Shown here in pieces: positions 22,701 to 33,100 of a DNA stretch of 64,000 bases. The DNA comes from Streptomyces sp. AJS327. Its GTDB lineage: Bacteria > Actinomycetota > Actinomycetes > Streptomycetales > Streptomycetaceae. Position numbers and translations under genes: made by a program. A model generated the notes under the pieces. The model had not been told where the DNA came from. It did no database searches and worked only from the letters and a program-made list of their open reading frames with translations. Position 1 is the first letter of the stretch. The number at the start of each line of letters is the position of its first letter. The stretch lies in NCBI RefSeq assembly GCF_013450295.1, contig NZ_SKBR01000001.1:1748501-1812500 (forward strand), read 5' to 3'.

Positions 22701-24053
22701 CTCATGGACGCCGCGCTGCGCAGCGGCGAGGCACTGCTGATGCCGGCGGCCCTCGACATGGGCACCCTCGCCACCATCGAGCCGCAGCAACTCCCCCCGT
22801 TGCTACGCGGCTTCAGCCGTCCGGCGAGCCGCCGACGGGCAACGCGTCCTACCGGCACCGCCGACGGACCCGAGGCCCTGCGCGCACGGCTGGCCGGGCT
22901 CGACGACGCCGGCCGGCGTCGCCACGTCCTCGATCTGGTCACCTCCCACGTCGCGACCGTCCTCGGACACGGGTCCGCCGGGGCGGTGGCACCGGACGCC
23001 GCGTTCCCCGACATGGGGTTCGACTCGCTCATCGCCGTGGAGCTGCGCAACCGGCTGACCGCCGCCACCGGCCTGCGGCTGCCCGCGACCGTCATCTTCG
23101 ACCACCCCACGCCCGCGGACCTGGCCACCCACTGCTGCAAGCAGCTCCAGGCCACGGGTGCCGAAGGACCCCACACCGCTCCTGAGCCGGAGTCGTCACA
23201 CCAGGGCCCCGCGGCGGGGCTGAGCGGAATCTTCGTTGAGGCCTGCCGACAGGGCAGAATGAAGGAAGCGACCCGGGCACTGCGGCATGTCGCGCTGTTG
23301 CGCCCCCAGTTCACCGCTGAGGAGGCCGAGCCCGGTGTGAAGGTGGAGCGGGTGCGGTTGAGCACCGGAGACGGCCCGGAAGTCCTCTGCTGGCCCTCTT
23401 TCGCGTGGCAGCCGAGCCCACAGCAGTATCTGCGCCTGGCACGAGGCTTCCAGGGAAGCCACGACCTGTCGGTGCTCTCCCTCCCCGGCTTCCTGCCGGG
23501 TGAGTCACTCCCCGCCTCCGCGACCGCCCTCGCCCGCCTCCAGGCGGCCGTGCTGCCGGACACCACCGCACCGCGGATCCTGCTCGGTTACTCCTCCGGC
23601 GGGTTCGTCGCGAGTGTCGTCGCCGATCTACTCACTGCGCGCGGCGCCCCGCCGGCCGCCCTGGTCCTGATCGACACCTACCGCTGGGACGCGACAGGGG
23701 GCATGGCTTCGGAGAGCTGGGACGTCCCGGTCTCCCAGCTGTTGCTGGACCGCAACCAGGACAGCGCGGCCCTGGACGACCGCGGTGACGACACCTGGGT
23801 CACCGCACGGGCCCAGTACTTCGGACTCGACTACACGGTGCGTCCGCTGGGCGTACCGACCCTGCTGGTCCGCGCTTCCGAACCACTGGTGCCGGAGCCG
23901 GACGCCGCCTGGCAGGCCACATGGACCGAGGGCCAGGCGATGGACGCTCCCGGCAACCACTTCTCCATGATGGAGAAACCGCATGTCGACGAGGTGGGAC
24001 GGCTGATCAGGGAGTGGCTGGCCGAGACCGTGGGACCCCCGACGAGCCGCTGA
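16773..24053 (+). CDS. Type I PKS, terminal module with thioesterase: KS-AT(mmal)-DH-ER-KR-ACP-TE
   Basis: This 2426-residue protein adds the last methylmalonyl unit, reduces it fully and releases the chain. A GGAGAGG box precedes the ATG. The N-terminal docking segment ([20 protein letters not shown]) is of another type than in genes 2 and 3 and matches the unusual tail of gene 3. Domains: KS (Cys212), AT (Ser666, YASH 769-772), DH (His978 in a canonical [10 protein letters not shown], Asp1145), ER (~1440-1760, LGMVP, hence predicted 2R), KR (~1767-1953, LDD 1857-1859, Tyr1914, B1), ACP (Ser2085) and TE (~2150-2426). The TE has GYSSG with nucleophile Ser2274, Asp2301 in LVLIDTY and His2396 in GNHFSM, a complete catalytic triad of the macrolide-type TE family. 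Whether release gives a lactone or an acid cannot be told from sequence. The gene is not last in the cluster: the loading gene follows. Confidence 0.96.
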   Translation: MTSSTPTTSTDRLVQALRVSAAETERAREQYQQLWAATTEPIAIVGMACRLPGDIDSPDDLWQVVDQERDVISPFPENRGWDLATLYHPDPDHPGTTYVRGGGFLRDVRGFDAALFGIAPREALAMDPQQRLFLESCWEAFERAGLDPLSLKGSPTGVFAGAISSDYAVRWNGIPPAVEGYVATGNMGSVVSGRVSYVFGLEGPSIAVDTACSASLVAIHLAVQSLRQGECTLALAGGVTAMSSPAAFIELSRQRGLAEDGRCRAFGAGAEGFGPGEGSGVLLLERLSDARRNGHRIHAVIRGSAVNQDGASNGLTAPNGPSQERVIRAALANARLAASEVDVVEAHGTGTKLGDPIEAQALLATYGQDRQGDEPLWLGSVKSNIGHAQAAAGVAGVMKMVLALRHDRLPRSLHTEEPSPHIAWETGAVRVLSEARDWPRAGHPRRAGVSSFGISGTNAHLIIEEAPVEEPSEPSAPVVEQPDAPHPAVFLVSGQDRPTLLAQAARLRDHLADHPGTGLPAIASTLAYHRAALPRRSVVIADSRDDLLASLDALAQGQSAPAVIEGTAGPVGRVAFVFPGQGGQWAGMAQELLETSPAFATEVAACEEALASHVDWSLTEVLRQHPGAPGLERVDVVQPVLFAVMVSLAALWRAHGVQPAAVVGHSQGEIAAAYVAGALTLRDAARVVAVRSRALRRMSGKGAMASIGLSRDEVRRRLTADAEGAGDITIAAANGPSSTIVSGSAAAVHALVDAWGADGVRTRSIPVDYASHSAHVEEIEDELRELLADVSPRSCDTVFVSTVTGGPEDTATLDGDYWYRNLRQPVEFETATRHLLDRGYDVFVEASPHPVLAVGLGETFDEMEARAVTLPTLRRDEGGLGRFCHSLAEAHVRGMRVDWTTLVPQDTGGPVPLPCYPFQREEFWLDGTEDDAVTDIAALGLAGTGHPLLRATLSRADDEGVTLTGSVSLARHPWLAGHRVNGSVLLPGTAFAELCLRAGDEVGCPLVDELTLSAPLVLEDGGEAHLQVVVGAEAADGARPVEVFSRTSTLRDTSAWTQHASGVLTRETAADSPRGALAWPPADAEPVPLGEFYERLGQVGYEYGPAFTGLRAAWRRDGEVFGEVSLPEDQEELAERFGIHPALLDAALHTGLVAADDGAARVFLPFAWNGVSLSASGSTTLRVRSRYTDDHTMEVHTFDETGQPVATIASLVSRPVTAAGLRAARPPHHDSLFRLSWEPRQETPPAAPEPDWAVLGTHGDASDEPTFRAPGTSRYSDLAALSEALDAGTLLPGTVLLPVRGDLDADLARTASAAREVTTGVLAVLRDWVTGQRWGSSRLVVVTTGAVDTGADPLATVDMVGATVRGLVRSAMAEHPGRFGLLETGSEPVRPEMLAPALACLDAGEGEVALGGRGGVLVPRLRRVESGGALLVPDDALEWRLTMGESGTLDDVAMVTAPDALDGPGEGQVRVRVRAAGLNFRDVVGGLGMVPAESAGVQATGGEGAGVVEEVGPGVTGLTPGDRVMGVLPGAFASSVTVDARLLVPVPRDWSWDTAASVPIAYATAWYGLAELAALRAGETVLVHAGAGGVGTAAVRLARWWGAEVFATAHPDKWPVLRAMGLDEDHIASSRDVGFAERFRKVTAGRGVDVVLNSLAGAFVDASLELVAPGGRFLEMGKTDIRSAEDIAQVRADVRYRAFDLREAGEGRIGDLLEEVVGALTARHAAPPPVRLWDLRRAPEVFRFMAQGRHIGKNVLRVPRRLPREGTVLVTGGTGTLGRLVARHLVERHQVGHLLLVSRSGPEAAGAEDLRQELTELGAETTVAACDTSDSEQLSHLLGSLPGRFPLVGVVHAAGVLDDGMVHTLTPEQLERVMRPKLDAAVNLHELTAGLDLEWFVLFSSAAGLLGGGGQGNYAAANAYLDALAFRRRQSGLPATSLAWGYWGQASGMTGHLSEADHQRMARGGIAAMTNEHGLALMDAALRSGEALLMPAALDMGTLATIEPQQLPPLLRGFSRPASRRRATRPTGTADGPEALRARLAGLDDAGRRRHVLDLVTSHVATVLGHGSAGAVAPDAAFPDMGFDSLIAVELRNRLTAATGLRLPATVIFDHPTPADLATHCCKQLQATGAEGPHTAPEPESSHQGPAAGLSGIFVEACRQGRMKEATRALRHVALLRPQFTAEEAEPGVKVERVRLSTGDGPEVLCWPSFAWQPSPQQYLRLARGFQGSHDLSVLSLPGFLPGESLPASATALARLQAAVLPDTTAPRILLGYSSGGFVASVVADLLTARGAPPAALVLIDTYRWDATGGMASESWDVPVSQLLLDRNQDSAALDDRGDDTWVTARAQYFGLDYTVRPLGVPTLLVRASEPLVPEPDAAWQATWTEGQAMDAPGNHFSMMEKPHVDEVGRLIREWLAETVGPPTSR

Positions 24054-24151
24054 TCCTGCGGGCCGCGGCGCGGCCGGGGACGGACGCCAGGGTGCGTGAG
24101 GGGACTCCCGCGCACCGCCGACCAGTATCAACGGGCGAGAGAGCACAGCAC

Positions 24152-27100
24152 ATGACTGTCGATGACATGAAGGATTCCACCGTTCCCCGGCGCTCCGTAC
24201 CCGCGCGGCCGGACCGTGCGGAGGAGGCGGCGCCCGTCGCCGTGGTCGGGATGGCCTGCCGGCTGCCGGGCGTCGAGAGCCCCGAGGAACTGTGGCGTCT
24301 GCTGCGCGACGGCCGCACGGTCGTCAGGGAGACGCCGCCCCGACGTGCCGAGCACGCCGCGGGCCTGACACATGGTGGGTTCTTCGACCGTATTGACGCG
24401 TTCGACCCGGAGTTCTTCGGGATCTCCCCGCGGGAAGCTGCGGCCATGGACCCCCAGCAGCGGTTGATGCTGGAACTCGCGTGGGAGGCTCTTGAGCACG
24501 CTCACATCGTGCCGTCCACGCTCCGGGGTGCGCGCACGGCGGTCTTCGCCTCCGCGCTGTGGGACGACTACGCCGAGCTGGCCCACCAGCGCGGCGGAGG
24601 GGCTCTGACTCCGCATACCTTCACCGGCACCCGGCGGGCCATGCTCGCCAATCGTGTCTCGCACGCCCTGGGACTCGGCGGGCCCAGCATGGCCGTGGAC
24701 ACCGGCCAGTCCTCGTCCTTGGTCGCCGTCCACCTGGCATGCGAGAGCCTGCGTCGTGGGGAGGCGACCACCGCGCTCGCCGGTGGGGTGAACCTGATCG
24801 GTGGGCCCGGCTCCACCAGCACCTCGGCCCGCCTGGGCGCGCTGTCCCCCGGCGGACGCTGCCGGACCTTAGACGCCGAGGCCGACGGCTACGTACGTGG
24901 TGAAGGGGGAGGCGTCGTCGTCCTCAAGACGCTGGAACAGGCGGTCGCCGACGGTGACACCGTGTACGGCGTCCTGCGTGGCAGCGCCGTCAACAACGAC
25001 GGTGGGGGCGACGCGCTCGGCGTACCTAGCCGCGAAGGCCAGGCGGAGGTGCTGCGCCTGGCCTGGGAGAAGTCCGGTCTCGACCCGGCCCACGCCCAGT
25101 ACGTCGAACTGCACGGAACCGGTACGCCCACGGGAGACCCCGTCGAGGCAGCGGCCCTGGGGGCCACCATCGGGGCTGGCCACGACGTCGGGGACCCTGT
25201 CCGGGTCGGTTCGGTCAAGACGAACGTGGGACATCTCGAAGGGGCGGCGGGTGTCATCGGCCTGCTGAAGGTGCTCCTCAGCCTGCGCAATCGTGCCCTC
25301 CCACCCAGCCTGCACTACTCCACGGCACACCCCGGAATCCCGCTGGAGCGTCTGCGGCTGCGGGTCCAGACCGAACTCGCTCCCTGGCCCACACCGGACC
25401 ACCAGCTCGTGGCCGGCGTGTCCTCCTTCGGCCTCGGCGGCACCAACTGCCACGTCGTGGTGACGGAGGCCGAGCACGCGGAGGCGGAGACGCCGTCGGT
25501 CGCGGCCACGCCGTACGACGCGACGCACGCGAAACCCCTCCCGTGGGTGCTCTCCGGCCGTAGCCCTCAGTCACTGCGGGACCAGGCCGCACGGCTGCGG
25601 ACCGACCTGCTGGCACACCCCGGGCGGCGGCCCCAGGACGTCGGTCTGACGCTGGCCACTTCCCGCTCGCGGTTCGCTCACCGGGCCGTGGCCCTGGGGA
25701 TGAATCGGAGGGACCTGCTCGACGCCCTCGAACGCCTCGCCCACGACGAGCCCACTGTCGACGTGCTCCAGGGGGTCTCCGGTGCTGGACCGGATCCGGT
25801 GCTGGTGTTCCCGGGACAGGGGCCGCAGTGGTCGGGCATGGGGCTGGAACTGGCCCGGTCGTACCCCGTGTTCGCGGCGGCCCTGAAGGAGTGCGAGGAC
25901 GCCTTGCGCCCATGGGTGGACTGGGACCTGTCCACCGCTCTGTCGGGTGACCTGTCCAGGGTGGACGTGGTCCAACCGGCCCTGTGGTCCGTCATGGTGG
26001 CGCTGGCGCGGCTGTGGCGGTCGTTCGGCGTGACGCCCGCCGCGGTGGTCGGGCACTCCCAGGGAGAGATCGCCGCAGCGGTGATCGCCGGCGGACTGTC
26101 CCTGGAGGACGGCGCGCGGATCGCCGCCAGGCGGGCACAGTTGATAGCGCGTCGGTTGGCCGGACAAGGGGCGATGGCGTCGGTGGCCCTCCCGCCGGAA
26201 CGCGTCGAGGAACGCCTGGCCGGGCTGGGTGACGCGGTGTCCGTCGCGGCCGTCAACGGACCAGCGGCGACGGTGATCTCGGGAGAGCCCGAGGCCGTCG
26301 AGACGCTGCTGGCCGCCTGGAAGGAGGCAGGGGTGCGCGTCGGCCGGGTCGCGGTCGACTATGCCTCCCATTCGGCGCAGGTGGCCCAGGTCGCGGAGGA
26401 ACTGGAGACCGAACTCTCCGACGTTCGTCCGCGGACGTGTCAGACGCCGATGTACTCGACGCTCACCGGCGGCCTGCTGTCAGGTGAGGAACTGGACGCC
26501 TCGTACTGGGTGCGCAACCTGCGGCACACCGTGCGTTTCTCCGACGCCGTGACGCGGTTGATCAACGAGGGGAACAGACTTTTCGTCGAGGTCAGTTCCC
26601 ATCCCGTGCTCACCCTCCCGATCCAGGAGATCTCCGAAGCCCTCCGCGAAGGGGGAGGGACGGGCGCAGCCGCGCACTCCGTTGGCTCCCTGCGGCGCGA
26701 CCACGGGCAGGCCGAGCACTTCCTCACCAGCCTCGCGCAGGCGCACGTGCGCGGAGCCGACGTGGACTGGACGCCCGCTTTCGGCGACGCCCACACGGTG
26801 GACCTGCCCACCTACGCCTTTCAGCGCACGAGGCACTGGCTGCCTCTCGGTGACGCTGGAACGCGGGCCCCGGTCCAGCAGGGACCCGTCCACCAGGAAG
26901 TGCCCTCCGAAACCGCATGGGACGAACCGGTTGCCACCGGGTCCGTGCCCGGGGGGTTGTCGGCGCAGAGCGTCGACCGCCAGCGTGCCCACGTGCTCGA
27001 CCTGGTCCTCCGACACGCGGCCGCCGTGCTCGGCTATACCGATCCGAGCAGGGTCAACGGCGAGACGACGTTCAGGGACGCGGGTTTCGACTCGCACATG

Positions 27101-30100
27101 TCGGTGGAGCTGCGCGACCGCCTGGGCGTGGCCACCGGACTGTCACTCCCATCGGACCTGCTGTTCTCCTTCCCCACGCCCACGGCACTCGCCGAGCGGC
27201 TGCGCGAGGAGTCCTTCGGCACGGCGGCCGAAGAGGCCGCCGTCGGCACCCCGGCGGTTGGACGCCCCGACACGGACGACGACGCGATCGCCGTCGTCGG
27301 CATGGCCTGCCGGCTCCCCGGCGGGGTCCGCACGCCAGAGGACCTGTGGCGCCTGGTCGAGGAGGAGACGGACGCGATCACCGCCTTCCCAACCGACCGC
27401 GGCTGGGATCTGACGGCCCTTGCCCCCGAACCCGGCAACGACAGTACTCCCGGATCGCGCCAGGGTGGCTTCTTGCACGATGCCGCGGACTTCGACGCCG
27501 CATTCTTCGGTATCTCCCCGCGTGAGGCCCTGGCGATGGACCCGCAACAACGGGTGCTCCTGGAGGTCTCCTGGGAGGCTCTGGAAAGGGCCGGGATCGT
27601 GCCGTCCACCCTCAAGGGCAGCGCCACCGGCGTCTTCGTCGGAGCCATGGCCCAGGAGTACGCCACCCGCCTCGACCAGGCGCCGGAGGGATTCGAGGGG
27701 CAGCTCCTGACCGGCACGTCCAACAGCGTGCTGTCCGGCCGTATCGCGTACAGCCTGGGCCTTCAGGGACCCGCGATCACCGTGGACACAGCGTGCTCTT
27801 CGTCGCTGGTCGCTCTGCACCTGGCGGCGCAGGCGCTACGCCAGTCCGACTGCTCCGTCGCGCTGGCCGGTGGCGTGACCATCATGTCGAGCCCGGGCAT
27901 GTTCATGGAGTTCGACAAACAAGGCGGCCTGGCTGCTGACGGGCGGTGCAAGTCGTTCTCCGCCGCGGCTGACGGCACCAGCTGGGCCGAGGGTGTGGGG
28001 ATGCTGGTGCTGGAGCGGCTTTCGGAGGCGCGGCGTCAGGGGCATCCGGTGCTGGCGGTGGTGCGGGGTTCAGCGGTGAACCAGGACGGTGCGTCCAACG
28101 GTCTGACGGCGCCGAACGAAGAGGCGCAGGAAGAGGTCATTCGCGCCGCGCTGGCCGACGCCCGGCTCAGCCCCTCGGATGTTGATGCGGTGGAGGCGCA
28201 TGGTACTGGTACGCGGCTTGGTGATCCGATCGAGGTGAATGCCTTGTTGGCGACTTATGGTCGTGGTCGGTCTGTTGAGCGGTCGTTGTGTCTGGGGTCT
28301 TTGAAGTCGAATATTGGTCATGCTCAGGCTGCTGCGGGTGTGGCGGGTGTGATCAAGATGGTGATGGCGATGCGGGCGGGTGTGTTGCCTCGGACGTTGC
28401 ATGTTGATGAGCCTTCCGCGTATGTGGATTGGGTGGGGGAGCCGTTGGAGTTGTTGGTGCGGGCTCGGTCGTGGCCTGGTGAGGGTGTGCGGCGGGCTGG
28501 TGTGTCGTCGTTCGGTATTAGTGGCACGAATGCGCATGTGATTCTGGAGGGGGTTTCTGGGGGTGGTGTGTGTGATGGGGGTGGTGTTGGTTCTGGTGTG
28601 GTGGGGGAGTTGAGTGGTGCTGGTGCTGGTGCTGGTGCTGGTGCTGGTGCTGGTGCTGGTGCTGGTGGGGGTGTGGTGCCGTTGGTGTTGTCGGGGCGTG
28701 GTGTGGGTGGGGTGAGGGGGCAGGCGGGGCGGTTGCGGGAGTTTTTGGGTCGGGGGGGTGGGGGTTGTTCGTTGGTGGATGTGGGGTGGTCGTTGGCGGG
28801 GACGCGGTCGGTTTTGGAGGATCGTGCGGTGGTGGTGGGTGGGGATCGGGAGGCGTTGTTGGAGGGTTTGGGTGTGGTGGCTGCTGGTGGTGAGGGTGTG
28901 GGTGTGGTGAGTGGTGGTGTGGGTGGTGGTGGTGGGTTGGTGGGTTTGGTGTTTGCGGGTCAGGGTGCGCAGCGGTTGGGGATGGGGCGGGAGTTGTATG
29001 AGGCGTTTGGGGTGTTTGCTGAGGTGTGGGATGAGGTGTGTGGGGTGTTGGATGGTTTGTTGCCGGGGTCGTTGCGTGAGGTGGTGTTTGGTGGGGATGA
29101 GGGGTTGTTGGAGCGTACGGAGTGGGCGCAGCCGGCGTTGTTCGCGTTTGAGGTGGCGTTGTTTCGGTTGTTGGAGTCGTGGGGGGTGCGGCCTGGTGTG
29201 TTGGCGGGTCATTCGGTGGGGGAGGTTGCTGTTGCGCATGTGGCGGGGGTTTTGTCGTTGGGGGATGCGTGTGTGTTGGTGGCGGCTCGTGGGCGGTTGA
29301 TGCAGGGGTTGCCTGAGGGTGGGGCGATGGTGGCGGTGGGTGTGGGTGAGGAGGAGGTGTTGGGGGTTTTGGCGGGGTGTGAGGGTGAGGTGTGTGTTGC
29401 GGCGGTGAATGGTCCTGAGTCGGTGGTGGTGTCGGGGTGTGTGGAGGCGGTGTTGGAGGTGGCGGGGGTGTTTTCGGCGCGGGGTGTGCGTACGCGTCGG
29501 TTGGGGGTGAGTCATGGTTTTCATTCTTCGTTGGTGGAGCCGATGTTGGATGAGTTTCGGGGGGTGTTGGAGGGGTTGGTGTTTGGTGAGCCGGTGGTGC
29601 CGGTGGTGTCGTCGGTTACGGGTCGGCGTGCGGGTGCGGGGGATTTGGCGTCGGTGGAGTATTGGTTGCGGCATGCGCGGGATTGTGTGCGGTTTTTTGA
29701 TGTGGTGGTGGGGTTGGAGGGGGAGGGTGTTGGTCAGGTGTTGGAGGTGGGTCCTGATGGGTCGTTGTCTGGGTTGGTTGTGGATGGTTGGGGTGGGTCT
29801 GAGGGGGTTGTGGTGGCGTCGTTGGGGCGTCGTGGTCGGGGTGAGGTGGAGTCGTTGTTGGTGGGGTTGGCGCAGAGTTGGGTGGTGGGGGGTGAGGTGG
29901 ATTGGCGTCGGGTGTGTGCTGGTGGGCGTCGGGTGGATTTGCCGACGTACGCGTTCCAACGCGACCGCTACTGGCTCGACCCCACCACGACGGGCGGGCG
30001 CGGCGACAACCAGTCGCTGCTCGCCTCCGCCGTGGCGCTCGCGGACAGCGACGGCGCACTGCTGACGACGACCTTGACGTGCCAGGCGGAGCCCTGGCTC

Positions 30101-33100
30101 GCCGACCACATGGTGGCGGACGGCGTGATCCTGCCCGGCACCGCTTTCGTGGAGTTGGCTCTGCGGGCCGGGGACGAGGTCGGCTGCGGACGACTGGACG
30201 AGCTGATCCTCCACGCGCCTCTCCATCTGCCGGAGCGGGGAGGGGTCCAACTCCAGGTCGCCGTGCGTGAGACCGAGGACGACGATCCGGCCGGCCGGCG
30301 ACCGTTCGCCGTGCACGCCCGCCTGGCCGATGCCTCGACTGACGCCCCATGGACCTGCCACGCGACCGGGACGCTCACGCCGTCGTCGGGTTCGCGTGAT
30401 GAGGCCGATCCGGCCCCCTGGCCACCAGAAGGCGCCGAGCCGGTGCCCGTCGACGAGCTCTACGCCCGGCTGTCCGTCATCGGCTACAGCTACGGCCCGG
30501 CCTTCCAGGGTCTGACGACCGCATGGCGACGGGGCGCCGAAGTGTTCGCCGAGGTGTCCTTGCCGACCGCTCAGCAACAGTACGCCGCGAGCTACGGCAT
30601 TCACCCTGCGTTGCTCGACGCTTGCTTGCACGGGGCGTTGCTCGACAGGCTGGATCGCGACACGACACGTCCGGCCCTGCCGTTCGCATGGGCCGGCGTC
30701 GAACTCTTCGCCACCGGCGCCATGGCGGCGCGTGTCCGCGTCGCACCGGGGAAGGACGAGGCCCTGTCGGTAGACCTCGCGGATGCCTCGGGCCGGCCGC
30801 TGGCCTCGGTCCAGTCACTGATCCTGCGTGAGCCGATCGATGAGAAGGGGAGCGCGGCCGCCGAGGGGCCGGCGCGGGGGTTGTACCGGATCGGTTGGTC
30901 CCACACGACGACCGCCGACGCGGTAGCCACCATGCCCCGGTCGCTGTGCGTCCTGGGCAAGGACGTGGCTGACCTGGACGATCTGCCTGATCCCGTCCCC
31001 GCACACGTCGTCTTCCCCGTTGCGGACGAGTCCGACGTCCGCGGAACGGTCGTGCGGGTGCTGCACGTGGTGCGGCGATGGCTGGCCGGGGAGCGGTTCG
31101 TCGGGTCGAGTCTCGTGCTTGCTCTGGATGGCGACAGTCCGGCCCAGGCCGCGGCGGCCGGGCTGGTACGCACCGCGCAGACCGAGCACCCAGGGCGGTT
31201 CGTCCTGGCGCACGTCGTCCACGACCCGGAGTACGTCGTGACGGCGCGTGCGTTGGGGACATCGACGGAGCCGGAGATCCGCGTGACCGCCGAGGGGCGG
31301 ATCGCGCTACCGCGGCTGGTACACCCCGAGGACCGTGCGGTACGGCTGTCCGCGGACGGACCGTGGGCGATCTCGGCCGGCGCCGAGGGAACCCTCGATG
31401 GTCTGACGGCACTTCCCGTGCCCGACGCCGCAGAGCGCCTGCCGGTCGGTCACGTGCGTGTGGCCGTGCGCGCCGCGGGGCTGAACTTCCGCGACGTCCT
31501 GACCGCCCTCGGGATGTACCCGGGGGAGTCGACCATCGGCATCGAGGGCGCAGGGGTGATCACCGAGGTCGGCCCCGGCGTCACCAGCATGGCGGTGGGC
31601 GACCGTGTCATGGGTCTGCTCCCCCGTGCCATGGGACCGACCGCCGTCCCGGACGCCCGCAGTGTGGTACGCATGCCCGATGAGTGGACCTTCGCCCAGG
31701 GAGCGGCCGTACCGGTGGCGTTCCTCACCGCCTGGCTCGGCGTGGTGGACGGCGCCAAGCTGACCGCCGGGCGCCGCGTCCTAATCCACGCCGCCACCGG
31801 GGGGCTGGGGATGGCGGCAGTGCGGCTCGCCCAGCACGTGGGAGCCGAGGTCTTCGCCACCGCCAGCCCCGACAAGCAGCCGACGCTGCGCGAACTGGGC
31901 CTCGACGACGACCACATCGCCTCCACCCGCGACCTCCGCTTCCGTGAGCGGTTCCTGACGGTCACGGACGGCGAGGGCGTGGACGTGGTGATGAACACAC
32001 TGGCCGGTGAGTTCACCGACGCCTCGCTCGATCTGTTGCCCCGCGGGGGGCAGTTCGTGGAGATGGGCAAGACCGACATCCGCGAGCCGGGCACCGTGGC
32101 AGTCGACCACCCGGGTGTCGACTATCAGTTGTTCGATCTGATGGTCGAGGACCCCGACCGTGTCGCGGTGGCCCTGGGCGACCTGGTCAACCTCTTCGCG
32201 ACGGGGGCGCTCCAGCCGTCACCGATCAGCGTCTGGGATGTCCGTCATGCTCCCGAGGCCTTCGACACCATGCGCAACGCCCGGCATCAGGGCAAGATCG
32301 TCCTGACCCTGCCCCGGCCGCTCGACCCCGCGAAGACCGTGCTGATCACCGGGGGCACGGGCACGCTGGGGAGCCTGCTCGCCCGTCACCTCGTCAGCCA
32401 GCACGGTGCCCGGCACCTCCTGCTCACCAGCCGGCACGGTGCGGCCGCGCCAGGAGCGGAGCAACTCAGAGCCGAGCTGGTCGAAGCGGGCGCCCAGGTC
32501 ACCGTCGCCGCCTGTGACGCGGGAGACCGTGAGGCGTTGTCGGAACAGCTCGCCTGCATACCGGCCGATCGACCGCTGGGCGCGGTGATCCACACGGCAG
32601 GTGTCCTCGATGACGCCGTCGTCGAAGCCCTCACTGACGAGCAGGTTGAGCGGGTCCTGCGGGCCAAGACGCACTCCGCGGAGAACCTCGACGAGCTGAC
32701 GGCTGGACTCGACCTGGAGGCTTTCGTGCTCTTCTCCTCGGTCGCCGGCGTGCTCGGCACGGCGGGCCAGGCCAACTACGCGGCGGCCAACGCCGCCCTG
32801 GACGCTCTGGCGCGGCGACGTTGTGCGCAGGGGCTACCCGCGGTGTCGGTCAACTGGGGTCTATGGCGACAGGCCAGTGGCATGACCGGTCACTTGGACG
32901 AGCAGGACGTCGACCGCCTGGCCCGCTCCGGAGTGGCACCACTCGACTCCGCCGAGGGGCTCGCCCTCTTCGACGCCGCTCTCGCCGTCGGCGGGCCCAA
33001 CGTCGTCGCCGCACGGCTCGACATGGCCTCCCTACGGCAGCGGGCGGCGGCCAACGAGCTCCCCGCCTTGTTCCAGGGACTGGTGGGTACTGTCCGTCGG

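Noticed and set aside
28616..28663. Tandem repeat considered as a CRISPR-like array
   Set aside because: Units are 6 bp with no spacers and lie inside a coding frame. No CRISPR array or cas gene was seen anywhere.
28070..30631. Minus-strand open frame with Thr/His/Pro-rich low-complexity translation
   Set aside because: It is an artefact of the G/T-rich codon use of the AT block; no protein family features.
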